This document shows, one piece after another, positions 18,215 to 27,532 of a stretch of 64,000 nucleotides of DNA. The notes under the pieces are model-generated. The model saw nothing but the letters and a program-made list of their open reading frames with translations. It had not been told where the DNA came from and did not search any database. The stretch lies in NCBI GenBank assembly GCA_029008875.1, contig JAQXJP010000009.1, positions 1-64,000 on the forward strand, written 5' to 3'. Origin of the DNA: Lachnospiraceae bacterium. Lineage in GTDB: Bacteria > Bacillota > Clostridia > Lachnospirales > Lachnospiraceae. Numbering within the stretch: the stretch's first letter is position 1; every line of letters begins with the position of its first letter. A program made the translations under genes and the position numbers.

Positions 18215-19111
18215 ATGTTATATTGTTTTATTACTGAATTGGTAAACTGTGTTGAGAAAGATGATCCATATTGGATTCAGCGCCAATATGCATTGCACTT
18301 AAATAAATATATAGAGTTTTCGTTTGAATCAGAATCATTTTTAGATGCTTTTGGTAACGCTGTTAGTCCGCCGAAAGATTGTATATTGTGGATTGGAGAC
18401 TGTTTATATGCAGATGCGATGGATGAGGTCTCTGAGAAATATGAATTGGATTCGATAGATACTGCGGAAACGAGAAAAAAGATAAGAGAATGGTATAATC
18501 ACGGAATAACACAAAGAACGATTTTCTCTACGGATAAAAAAGGAGTTCTGAATTATGCGGAACGAGTGCCTTGTTTTTTTGTTAAGACAGAAAAGAAAGG
18601 ACATAGTTTGGTGGTCCAGAGGAATTTGAGAGAAAACTCTCATTTATTTGAGGATGGTGGGCCCTATATTATATCTGATTATGTTGATATAGTAGAAGAT
18701 CGGATCGGTAAAAAGGAGGCTCGTTTTATAGTATTTCGAGGTAATATACTAAATGGGTCTAGATACGTTCATTCTATATATCATGTTGTGGAAGAGCGTT
18801 TTTTTAAAGAGGCTGAAAGAATAAAAGGATTAATTGATTCGATAGAAGGATTTCCTACATCATATGTTGTGGATATAGCGCATTTTATTGATAATGGGAC
18901 AGAGTATTATGATATTGTTGAAATCAATTCGCTATCGACGGCATTGTGCTATGTAAACAATTCCTTTTATGAAGAGATGGTTCCGGAAATAGAAGAAATA
19001 CATAATAGAACGTGTTGGGGATATGAGTATTGTTATGATTATATGATAAATGAAAGAGTGGACTTCTTCAATGTCGATAATCCTAAAGAATACTTGTATC
19101 AGAGATATTAA
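18215..19111 (+). CDS. ATP-grasp-like protein (DUF4343/R2K-like)
   Basis: FPTSYVVDIAHFIDNGTEYYDIVEINSLSTALCYVNN resembles the ATP-grasp C-terminal metal-binding segment; between two rSAM genes. Confidence 0.5.
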   Translation: MLYCFITELVNCVEKDDPYWIQRQYALHLNKYIEFSFESESFLDAFGNAVSPPKDCILWIGDCLYADAMDEVSEKYELDSIDTAETRKKIREWYNHGITQRTIFSTDKKGVLNYAERVPCFFVKTEKKGHSLVVQRNLRENSHLFEDGGPYIISDYVDIVEDRIGKKEARFIVFRGNILNGSRYVHSIYHVVEERFFKEAERIKGLIDSIEGFPTSYVVDIAHFIDNGTEYYDIVEINSLSTALCYVNNSFYEEMVPEIEEIHNRTCWGYEYCYDYMINERVDFFNVDNPKEYLYQRY

Positions 19112-19222
19112 ATATGAAGGATTAATATAACTGAGCTTGGTTTTGCAAAAGTGTTTGCTTACATTATGATAAATAATTTATATGTAGAAACTTGCTTTTT
19201 GGATTTAGGAAGGAGACGAACC

Positions 19223-19351
19223 ATGGAAATTATTAAAGAGGGAACTAATCGCCAGCAGGCATCCGGCGATTTTTCATGTGGGTGTGATTATTGTGAATGT
19301 AGTTGTGACACAGATACATTATTACCAGAGGATAAAAAGATAAATAGATAA
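19223..19351 (+). CDS. candidate RiPP precursor 2 (MEIIKEGTNRQQASGDFSCGCDYCECSCDTDTLLPEDKKINR)
   Basis: 42 aa; RBS aggaaggag; five Cys in CxCxxCxCxC; upstream of the second rSAM. Confidence 0.7.
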   Translation: MEIIKEGTNRQQASGDFSCGCDYCECSCDTDTLLPEDKKINR

Positions 19352-19379
19352 AAACGAATACTTAATAGGAATAGGTTTC

Positions 19380-20627
19380 ATGAGCAAGTTATCTGCATAT
19401 AATTATTTTGTAAATGACAAAGATAGAACCATAGTATTTAATACTTTTTCTGGAAGTATTATTAGGGTGAATAAAGAGAAAAAAGATTTGCTGCTATCAG
19501 ATATAAATGCATTTGATGACGGTGAAATAGAGGATTTGAAGCGACTAGGCATAGTGATAGATGATGAAGTAGATGAGAAAAAAATAATTGAATTTGACAG
19601 GGCTAGAGGAGTTTATGGTCACGATACAGTTACATTTAGAGTTTTGGTAACAACACGTTGTAATGCAAGATGTGTATATTGCTTTGAAGGCACAGATGGT
19701 ATTGACGACATGAGCTACCAAACGGCAAATGCTGTTATTGATTTCATACAAAAGATGTCTGCAAATGCTAATAAAATTAATGTTCAATGGTTTGGTGGAG
19801 AGCCATCTTTAAATATAAAGATAATAGAATATATAACGGAAAAGCTTAAAAACAAATATGATTATTCTGGTAAAGAACTTGCTTTTTCCATGATAACAAA
19901 TGGTTCTTTAGCGGATTTTGATGTAAAAAAGCTTGGAGTAGAAAGAGTACAAATATCTTTAGATGGGTGCGATGAGATATACAGACATTATAAGCAATAT
20001 AGAGACCCTACTATAGATTTAGACAGAGTTCTAAATAATATCAATAAGTATATTTCTCAGGGGATTTTTGTTTCACTTCGATTAAATTACGATAAAGATA
20101 ATTACGATAGTATAATCGAGTTAATATCATTATTGGGAAATAGAATTATTAGTAAGAAGTTTGTAAATGTATATCCTTATCCACTCTTTGGAACTTATCT
20201 TGGACACAGGAACTGCCAGGATGGGACTACACCAGAGCAGCTTCTAAATATATATAAGGCTTTGTTGGAGCAGGAACTGATTAGTCAAAATATGGTCTTT
20301 GGGTTTGATTATCAGAAACATCGTTGCTTTGCCTGTAATGCAAATAGCTTTGTTATTGACGTTGATGGAAAGCTATATAAGTGTTGTGAGGCCAAGGAAA
20401 AAGGAAATAATTATTTTGGTAATGTGTTTTCCAATTTTGAAGTAAGTGAAGAATATTTAAAGTGGGTTAATATTGATTTGTCTTCAGAGTGTGAGGCTTG
20501 TGTTTTTTTGCCACTGTGCCAAGGCGGCTGTAAGGCGGCAGACCTAACAAATCATCCAGTCAAGTGTTTTTTGAAAAAAGATATAATAGATGATTTACTA
20601 AGAATATATATTGAAAGAAATAAGTGA
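19380..20627 (+). CDS. radical SAM/SPASM peptide maturase (2)
   Basis: CNARCVYCFE, WFGGEPSL, SPASM CFACNANSFVIDVDGKLYKCCEA ... CEACVFLPLCQGGCK. Confidence 0.9.
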   Translation: MSKLSAYNYFVNDKDRTIVFNTFSGSIIRVNKEKKDLLLSDINAFDDGEIEDLKRLGIVIDDEVDEKKIIEFDRARGVYGHDTVTFRVLVTTRCNARCVYCFEGTDGIDDMSYQTANAVIDFIQKMSANANKINVQWFGGEPSLNIKIIEYITEKLKNKYDYSGKELAFSMITNGSLADFDVKKLGVERVQISLDGCDEIYRHYKQYRDPTIDLDRVLNNINKYISQGIFVSLRLNYDKDNYDSIIELISLLGNRIISKKFVNVYPYPLFGTYLGHRNCQDGTTPEQLLNIYKALLEQELISQNMVFGFDYQKHRCFACNANSFVIDVDGKLYKCCEAKEKGNNYFGNVFSNFEVSEEYLKWVNIDLSSECEACVFLPLCQGGCKAADLTNHPVKCFLKKDIIDDLLRIYIERNK

Positions 20628-20654
20628 TTTTGATTATACATAAGGGAGATAGTT

Positions 20655-21224
20655 TTGGGTGGATTAATAGTATTAGTAATTGGAATATGTGTGTTCAATT
20701 TTGTTAGAGTTGAAGTTAGAAGCCGGGAAGAGGCTGAACAACGTCGCAATCGTAAAGAATTAGAATTTCAGAAACAGATGGAGCATACGAGGAAGTTAAT
20801 TGATGATGCAAATAAGACAATAGCAGAGATTAATAAAAAAAGGTTATCGCAGGAGTTCCCTAAATCAGAAGTCGTAGCAGAGCAACAGTATCAAAAAATA
20901 CTCGGGGTAGTTGAGGCGATTGATAATGAAAAGGAAAATTTGCAAAGTGACTTAACTAATATTTCAATTGATGATGAGCTTGTAAGATGGGATATAATTC
21001 AAAGACTGCAGGTCTTGAATGATATAGAACGTAAAATAGGAAGTGTTTTGAAAGAGTCATCTGGCTCGGCAGGTATTGTAGACGGATTGAGAGAAGAATT
21101 AGGGGATGATTGGTACAAAGATTGGAGGAATCTAGTTAAAGATACAAATAGTATACAGCGTTATGTGGAAGGGATTACTTATGAGATAGTTTTTGGGCAA
21201 GCATCTGCGAAGGATATTATATAG
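20655..21224 (+). CDS. membrane-anchored coiled-coil protein
   Basis: N-terminal TM (GGLIVLVIGICVFNFV) followed by charged helices; TTG start with RBS. Confidence 0.55.
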   Translation: MGGLIVLVIGICVFNFVRVEVRSREEAEQRRNRKELEFQKQMEHTRKLIDDANKTIAEINKKRLSQEFPKSEVVAEQQYQKILGVVEAIDNEKENLQSDLTNISIDDELVRWDIIQRLQVLNDIERKIGSVLKESSGSAGIVDGLREELGDDWYKDWRNLVKDTNSIQRYVEGITYEIVFGQASAKDII

Positions 21225-21321
21225 AAATGATTCAAATATCGAATTGATAAGGGGAGAATATGACAGATTTTGAGAAAAAAGAGTTGTTAGATTAACAGCT
21301 AAGTTACAGGAAAAAATAGGT

Positions 21322-21600
21322 TTGGCTCGATTACAATCGATTTTTGCAAATGATATGGAAGAAAGAGAAAAAGCGGAGTTTGATGGAAAACTCTATGAAT
21401 TGATAAAAGAGTCAATAGTAGCTCTGTTTGATGGGTGTGTTCCACTTGAACAGGCTAAACAAAACGCAACCAACCTTGGCCTGATAACACACGGAAGATG
21501 GAAGGATATGTGTTCAAAAAATTCCAACCCAGTTAGGGTTTCATCTGGATTAGCTTATATGTTGGTGTATCAGGGACTTGAAATATCTGAACTGGATTAG
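21322..21600 (+). CDS. hypothetical helical protein (possibly with frameshifted N-terminus)
   Basis: 92-aa ORF; an RBS and ATG at 21260 lie in another frame. Confidence 0.45.
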   Translation: MARLQSIFANDMEEREKAEFDGKLYELIKESIVALFDGCVPLEQAKQNATNLGLITHGRWKDMCSKNSNPVRVSSGLAYMLVYQGLEISELD

Positions 21601-21615
21601 TTCTTGCTATTGATG

Positions 21616-22689
21616 CTAATTAGCGGGGATTATTTGGCGAATTAGTTCATCTTTTCGGTAAACGTAGTTCTTAGTGCACATCATGTCAATCGGAATGCTT
21701 TCATTAGAAGTGCATCTGTTATAGATGCGATTTGAATTTATGGAAACAAAGTAGTTATTTTCTGGATCAATTAGGATATATGTTCCGGTAAAGCCAGAAA
21801 TAGCAAAAGAAGCATCACTAAAAAGAGCGGGAACCTCGCTCTTTTTTTGATTGGTGGATTTTTTATAGCATAAAAGCCCGAAGTGTTGTTCGTCCACATA
21901 AGTATCGTATTTTGATAGGCAAACTAATGAAAGTGTCTTTCTTGATATTATTCTTTCGGACAATAAACTCTGACAAAAGATGGTGATATCTCTTGGGGTG
22001 GAAAAAATCCCAGCATGACCGCATGCACCTAAGATGCGAGCTTTGGAATCATGAGGGATCCCGATAGGCGTGTCTTTTATGCTAACTCTATTATCTTTTA
22101 GAATATATTCTTTGTCATAACTTTGGGTATGTGTAAGGTATTCTGAAGGTAATTCATCCCAGAAATATGTGTCCTTTAAAGCACATAATTCTTTGATTTC
22201 TGAAAGGAGCTTCCTAAATGATGCCTTCGGAATATCATTAAGAATAAGGCTTAGTATAATCGCTCCCATATCGCTGTATTTTGGCATTCCGTCAACTAGT
22301 TGAACATTCTGTAAAACTGAAACTGCCTCATCATAGCTATCGCAGGAATCAATACGTCGCGATGTTTGAAGCGGTTTGGAGAAATTCATTAGCTCATATA
22401 TTTTTAGCCCGGAAATATTTGGGAAACGGTCAGAATACTCCCCTACACTTGCATCTAAAGAGATTGTACCTCTTTCAACCAGTTTTAAGATGCAAATCAA
22501 GAAAAAGATTTTTGTGACAGAGGCGAGATCGTAAACAGTATCATTGGAAACCGGCAGGTTATCAGATCCGCTTATTATTCCAGAAAAAATAGAATCTGTT
22601 TTTTCTGGCGTTCCCCATAGTGCTGCCATACCGTCAGTCCAGCCTTCAGATATTATCTTTTCCACCTCTTCCCTGAGTTTATTATTCAT
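21616..22689 (-). CDS. serine hydrolase, class C beta-lactamase/DD-peptidase-like
   Basis: SVTK (SxxK), YSD (YxN-like), GACGHAGIFSTPRDI. Confidence 0.8.
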   Translation of the reverse strand: MNNKLREEVEKIISEGWTDGMAALWGTPEKTDSIFSGIISGSDNLPVSNDTVYDLASVTKIFFLICILKLVERGTISLDASVGEYSDRFPNISGLKIYELMNFSKPLQTSRRIDSCDSYDEAVSVLQNVQLVDGMPKYSDMGAIILSLILNDIPKASFRKLLSEIKELCALKDTYFWDELPSEYLTHTQSYDKEYILKDNRVSIKDTPIGIPHDSKARILGACGHAGIFSTPRDITIFCQSLLSERIISRKTLSLVCLSKYDTYVDEQHFGLLCYKKSTNQKKSEVPALFSDASFAISGFTGTYILIDPENNYFVSINSNRIYNRCTSNESIPIDMMCTKNYVYRKDELIRQIIPAN

Positions 22690-22700
22690 AGCCTTTTCCT

Positions 22701-24251
22701 TTACAACTGTATGATCGAAAGTAAAGATTTGCAGGACTCTATACTTTCATATGGATTGTAGGTATCAAAAAAGTTTTTGTTCACATATTGAATAGCACCA
22801 GCATTTCCAATGCTTTTCAGTTTTTCTAAATGTTGCTTTAATGTGGTGAGGCCTTCATCCCCAATATACTTTTTGGGGAAATTAATAATCATATTTGCGT
22901 ATGCCCATCCGCTGTTCATATCATTAAAATGACTCGTTGCCTGACTGAAAAACAGAAATGAACGTGTTCGATCTCGATAGTCATATGGTGGTTCGATAAA
23001 TAAAAGCTTATTGCCAGTTTTCCGGCTTTCCACCTCTCCATTGAGGTAAAAGAGGCCTAACTTATTAGCTGCCCATGGTTCATACTGGTCTGCCTGTTTT
23101 TTTAGAGTTAATAAGTAGTCGTCTAGGTGTTGGATTTGATTTGAGGGATCATCAAATATTTCTTCCAAATAAATATTTGCTAAATTGGCATAGGCATATA
23201 CATATTCCTGATCAGCAGCATCTTGGAAATATTTTTTCGCCTCTTTAAGTCCTGCTTCTACTTTCAGGGATTCAATGCCAGGAACTTCTTTATCGGAAAT
23301 CATGCATATTTTGCCAAGTATATTTGCAGCCGCAGGATTATTTACAAGATCATAAGCATATTTGGCATAACGTATGGCTTCTTTAAGTTGATCTAATCTG
23401 TCTAATTGTTCGATTTCGGGAATAGTATCGCAATTTTCTAATTCGGTCCTTGGTTGATGGTAGTTATAGAAGATATATGCAAGTGTCCATTGAGCCAAAG
23501 GGTGACATGGTGAATTGTCATTGGTGTTGGATATCAGTTTATAGGTTTTAAATGCAGCGTTTATGTTTTTTCCAGGGCCATTTTTGGTACCGTAGTATAA
23601 CATATCTGCGTATTCATATAATGCAAAGATATTGGCACCGTTTTGATCATTTCTTTCGGCCAAGCTAATAATCGCACGTATGCCTGGTTTTGATGTCACA
23701 CCGTATTTACAGGTTACTTCCACATTAAATTCATTCAAGTCTTTTTCGTATGTCGTTCCAAAAAAGAAGTTTACCGGAAGTCTTTTATATACTGAAAGGT
23801 AAATTAAAAGAAAAACATTGTATGCAAGATTAAAATTATCTTTTTTGGCAGAATAGTAACTCTTAAGTCTTAGTAGTTCATTTGTTTCATAAGATTTAAA
23901 ACTATTCGAGTCAAAGTTGCTTGATCTGCTCCCACATTCTGAGTAGTCAGTGACGGAGGAAACAATATTTGCAAGAACGGAATTAAATTCAATCTTGTCT
24001 GTGGAATTCATATCTCCAACGTATTTTTCTAGATTTCTAATGAATTCATCTTGGCTTATAAGTCTTTCCTTAAAGTCTGACAGAGCATTTTTGGAGTAAA
24101 AGTCATATTGAAATATATCAGATTGCGTTGGGGAAGTGCATGGAACACCCATGACCAAATCGAAATAATCATTTGTGGTTTTTATTAAACGGTATTTTTT
24201 AAAACCCAAATGATATAACTGTCCCATTAGTCGGTATGATTCATCAGACAT
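22701..24251 (-). CDS. Sel1/TPR-repeat protein
   Basis: repeats such as YAYANLANIYLEE..., AANKLGLFYLNGEVE..., ANIFALYEYADMLYYGTKNGPGKNINAAFKTY. Confidence 0.7.
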   Translation of the reverse strand: MSDESYRLMGQLYHLGFKKYRLIKTTNDYFDLVMGVPCTSPTQSDIFQYDFYSKNALSDFKERLISQDEFIRNLEKYVGDMNSTDKIEFNSVLANIVSSVTDYSECGSRSSNFDSNSFKSYETNELLRLKSYYSAKKDNFNLAYNVFLLIYLSVYKRLPVNFFFGTTYEKDLNEFNVEVTCKYGVTSKPGIRAIISLAERNDQNGANIFALYEYADMLYYGTKNGPGKNINAAFKTYKLISNTNDNSPCHPLAQWTLAYIFYNYHQPRTELENCDTIPEIEQLDRLDQLKEAIRYAKYAYDLVNNPAAANILGKICMISDKEVPGIESLKVEAGLKEAKKYFQDAADQEYVYAYANLANIYLEEIFDDPSNQIQHLDDYLLTLKKQADQYEPWAANKLGLFYLNGEVESRKTGNKLLFIEPPYDYRDRTRSFLFFSQATSHFNDMNSGWAYANMIINFPKKYIGDEGLTTLKQHLEKLKSIGNAGAIQYVNKNFFDTYNPYESIESCKSLLSIIQL

Positions 24252-24280
24252 AGTCCTTTCCTCCTTAGCGAATGTGGTTG

Positions 24281-24366
24281 CTTACATTTTACTTACAGGA
24301 ATCTTACTTACATTTATCTTAAAAAACTTTACATTTTCCTTTGTTTCGCGGCTGTTTTACTTACAT
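24281..24366. repeat. cluster of CTTACA(TT) direct repeats in divergent intergenic region
   Basis: CTTACA at about 24281, 24292, 24307, 24360 plus CTTTACA at about 24327. Confidence 0.6.
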
Positions 24367-24416
24367 TAAAATTATATCATAGAGAAGAACCCATGTAAAT
24401 ATAAGGAGGTGACTAT

Positions 24417-25202
24417 ATGGGAATTGAGGAAAAGGTAATCGAAAACAAGGATGTGGCTTTTTCGGAGAAATTTCTTTTTGGGAAAGAAAGAAGGAATATC
24501 GAAGAGGCGGAATGCGCAAAAGAGCGCTTGGAGGAGCTTGGTATTAGGACAGAGGGACTGGAAAAGTTTCATCGAAGGTTTTTAATGGAGATGCCAAAGC
24601 ACATTGAAAAGGTCTATGAGGAATATCCGGAAATTGTTGGATACATAACATCAATAAAATCGGCTAATCTTCCGGAGGGCGTGCTGGCAAGAACTGGTCC
24701 GTATTTAAATAAGGAGGGTGAATATGCAGGTGCTGAGATACAGTTTTCCAAAAGTTTTTTTGGAAAAGGCAATTACGAATTTAAGATAGTGGATTTGGAA
24801 TCTGATCTGAACTGGAGAGGTGAGAGATGGCTGGCAGGAGAAGGTACGAGAGGCGTTATTACTCACGAGATGGCACATGCGATGGCACTTAAGATTAACG
24901 CAGAAGATGCAGGGATTCTTATTGGAGAAAGAGATGATACTAGATATGAAGGGCTCACAAAGCTTTATGAACGAAATTCAAGAATTATACATCTTTGCTA
25001 CAACGCACTAGAAAGTACAGAGATTTCGCCAAGAAATGTAGGAAGAGAAGTTAGTACATATGCAAGTGGTGATTTTGGGGAGATGTTTGCGGAATGCATA
25101 TCAAGATATGAAACATGTAAGAAGCCCGGTCGATTGAGTACAGAGGTTCATGATCAGTATGTGAAGCTAGTAGAAGAAAGGAATAAGAGGGTGGCGTCAT
25201 GA
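24417..25202 (+). CDS. putative zinc metallopeptidase (HExxH)
   Basis: GVITHEMAHAMALK ... FGEMFAECISRYE; RBS aaggaggtg. Confidence 0.65.
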   Translation: MGIEEKVIENKDVAFSEKFLFGKERRNIEEAECAKERLEELGIRTEGLEKFHRRFLMEMPKHIEKVYEEYPEIVGYITSIKSANLPEGVLARTGPYLNKEGEYAGAEIQFSKSFFGKGNYEFKIVDLESDLNWRGERWLAGEGTRGVITHEMAHAMALKINAEDAGILIGERDDTRYEGLTKLYERNSRIIHLCYNALESTEISPRNVGREVSTYASGDFGEMFAECISRYETCKKPGRLSTEVHDQYVKLVEERNKRVAS

Positions 25203-25498
25203 TTAATGCGATTGTAAATGATAATAAAATGATTTACGTAAAAACTTCAATGTGTGATGAGTTTAAGCAGGCTGATTCGATTGTGGATGGGATAGTTATA
25301 TGCTCCAGTGAAATACAAGGTGTGACACTTGAGATGATCAGGCAGTTTTACAACGAAATTGAAGCATACATGTCACCGGCGACATCGGATGAGTTAAAAA
25401 GGACATTTTTGGAAACAACGTTACAGATGGTTGCAGATAAGATTAATGTTGAGGGCTATCAGGAATACCTGAAGTGCTGCGCGCAGGGAGGAGATTGA
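25199..25498 (+). CDS. hypothetical protein
   Basis: 99-aa ORF overlapping the upstream stop by 4 nt (ATGA). Confidence 0.55.
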   Translation: MINAIVNDNKMIYVKTSMCDEFKQADSIVDGIVICSSEIQGVTLEMIRQFYNEIEAYMSPATSDELKRTFLETTLQMVADKINVEGYQEYLKCCAQGGD

Positions 25499-25499
25499 T

Positions 25500-25682
25500 A
25501 TGTTAATAGTACCCAATGAAAAGATAAAAAAATATGTTGCATATTCAGCGGAAGAAGGTGGATGGATTCATGATCCTAAGATGCCTGCAGAATTGGTAGG
25601 TGAATTTGAAAAGTTCAAGAAGATAATGGACGCGGAAAGCACAGCACCTGTTATGGCAAAAGAATTTGGAGGTGGGAAGTGA
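25500..25682 (+). CDS. hypothetical small protein
   Basis: 60-aa ORF, RBS gggaggaga, translationally linked spacing. Confidence 0.5.
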   Translation: MLIVPNEKIKKYVAYSAEEGGWIHDPKMPAELVGEFEKFKKIMDAESTAPVMAKEFGGGK

Positions 25683-26293
25683 TGGAAAGAAAGAAACTGA
25701 GTAAAATACATATGAAAGGAAGCTATATTCCGGCATTTGTACTGGTAATCATCGGCTTTATTCATATGAAGCTGAATATGGTCGAAAACGAGGGGAGTCA
25801 GTATTTCCTCACAAAATCTCCGTATCTTCTTAGAATTAGGTATCATTATTTGGAATATACCAAGAGGATGCGTATGAAGACTAGCGAATTGGTTTATCCG
25901 ATTCAAAAAAAACTTTTGGATAAGGATACAGAAAGAATTGTTTTGCTTAATCGTAAAGCAGAAATTGAAAGAAAAGAAGGAACACTTGGAAATAAGCAGG
26001 AGAGTGGAAACGAGATTAGAGCTCAAATTGCCCTTCAAAAGTCAAAGGATGAAAATGTTGAAGCCTTAGCCCAAACAAATGCTGCAATTGTCGAACTTGA
26101 GAAAGAAATAGAAGGAATCCGCGAACATGAGAGGTTGAGTGTAGAGCGAATGCTAGAAGTGGCAATATCAAAATCTTATAGCTACATCGAGGGATGCCAG
26201 AAGGCCGGCAAGACAAAGAGCTTCTATGCAAAATCAGAGGATCATGATGAGCAGTTATTCCAGTTCATTACTGAAAATAGTGCAACAACATAG
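25679..26293 (+). CDS. membrane/coiled-coil protein
   Basis: hydrophobic N-terminus (YIPAFVLVIIGFI) then long coiled coil; ATGA overlap with upstream ORF. Confidence 0.6.
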   Translation: MMERKKLSKIHMKGSYIPAFVLVIIGFIHMKLNMVENEGSQYFLTKSPYLLRIRYHYLEYTKRMRMKTSELVYPIQKKLLDKDTERIVLLNRKAEIERKEGTLGNKQESGNEIRAQIALQKSKDENVEALAQTNAAIVELEKEIEGIREHERLSVERMLEVAISKSYSYIEGCQKAGKTKSFYAKSEDHDEQLFQFITENSATT

Positions 26294-26306
26294 GGGGGTG
26301 AAGTAA

Positions 26307-27515
26307 ATGACAGAGAGAATAAAAAGGATGGCAAAGCCGTTTGTAGATAAAGCGTCAGATGCTATTAAAAGAAAAAGAAAGAACGTGGAGAAGGAAAAAG
26401 ATACGTATAAAGTGAAGGCTATTCTGAAAGATGAGATATCTGCATGTAAACAGATTGACTATATGTACTCAAAGGATTTTATTAATTGGACTAAGCATGC
26501 TGACAATAGCTTTAGGGAGATTTATACAAAAACAAAGGCAGATTCATATAATGCTGGCATGATTGATCAGTTGATTGATAATCAAATTGATTTGGAGTTG
26601 ATGTCAATTAAGGAGCAATATGTTAAGCATTTGTCAGCAATCAAGGAAATTCTTCTTGCACAAAAAAGCCGCGTGGCGGAATTCAAGCAGAAGATGGCAA
26701 ATTTTGAGGTGGAGATAAGTGAGATTAAGGAAAGGTATCCGGATATCCCAACTACAGATCTCAGACAGATGACGAAAAGCCAGAAAAGCAGGATGCCGTT
26801 TTATAAGAAAAAGTGGTGCTTATTCCTAATCCTGGGTATCAGCTGCGTTCTTGATTATACAACGATTTCAAGTGCGGTAGATAGTTTACTGACGCAGAGC
26901 GTGTTCTTGTCAACACTTCTTTCCATTGGTACAGCGATGCTTATCAATATTACACCATCGATTGCCGGTGTTTATGCGAAGAATAAAAAGGGAGATAACA
27001 GAAAGTTTGTACTCTTGCTTCTTGGCGGTATTTTTACAATTCTCTTTCTGATATTGTTTGGGCTTCGCTGGGCTACACGAGACATCCTTTTTACAGATAC
27101 CAGTTTGTTATTCACACCTAGCGTAGAAACAAGCTCCAATACGATGGCGGAAATTTTTATGACCATATTATTATCGACAGAACCAGCCCTGACATCAGCA
27201 ATGTCTTTTGTGTTTGGTTATATCGGCGCTAGCGAAGAGGAAAGAGAAAAAGATTTAGCAGAGATTCATTTGACGGAATTGTATCTCTTAAGAGATGAGT
27301 ATGAAATCCATGTTAGGGAGTTGGAAGAAGTAATTGAGAAAAATCAGAACCAAGAAGATGAGGAGATATACTATCAGGTTCAATTGGATCTCATGGAGCA
27401 GTACAGAGTTCATTTTAAGGAGATAGCACGAATTGAGCTTGCTCAGTTGGTAGCACAACCACAAGGCAACGGAATCATATTACAGCGCGAGGATGCAGTT
27501 TTGTTTGATTATTAA
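26307..27515 (+). CDS. multi-pass membrane protein with coiled-coil ends
   Basis: several TM stretches (WCLFLILGISCVLDYT..., FVLLLLGGIFTILFLILFGL...). Confidence 0.65.
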   Translation: MTERIKRMAKPFVDKASDAIKRKRKNVEKEKDTYKVKAILKDEISACKQIDYMYSKDFINWTKHADNSFREIYTKTKADSYNAGMIDQLIDNQIDLELMSIKEQYVKHLSAIKEILLAQKSRVAEFKQKMANFEVEISEIKERYPDIPTTDLRQMTKSQKSRMPFYKKKWCLFLILGISCVLDYTTISSAVDSLLTQSVFLSTLLSIGTAMLINITPSIAGVYAKNKKGDNRKFVLLLLGGIFTILFLILFGLRWATRDILFTDTSLLFTPSVETSSNTMAEIFMTILLSTEPALTSAMSFVFGYIGASEEEREKDLAEIHLTELYLLRDEYEIHVRELEEVIEKNQNQEDEEIYYQVQLDLMEQYRVHFKEIARIELAQLVAQPQGNGIILQREDAVLFDY

Positions 27516-27532
27516 ATTTGGAGGAAAAGGTT

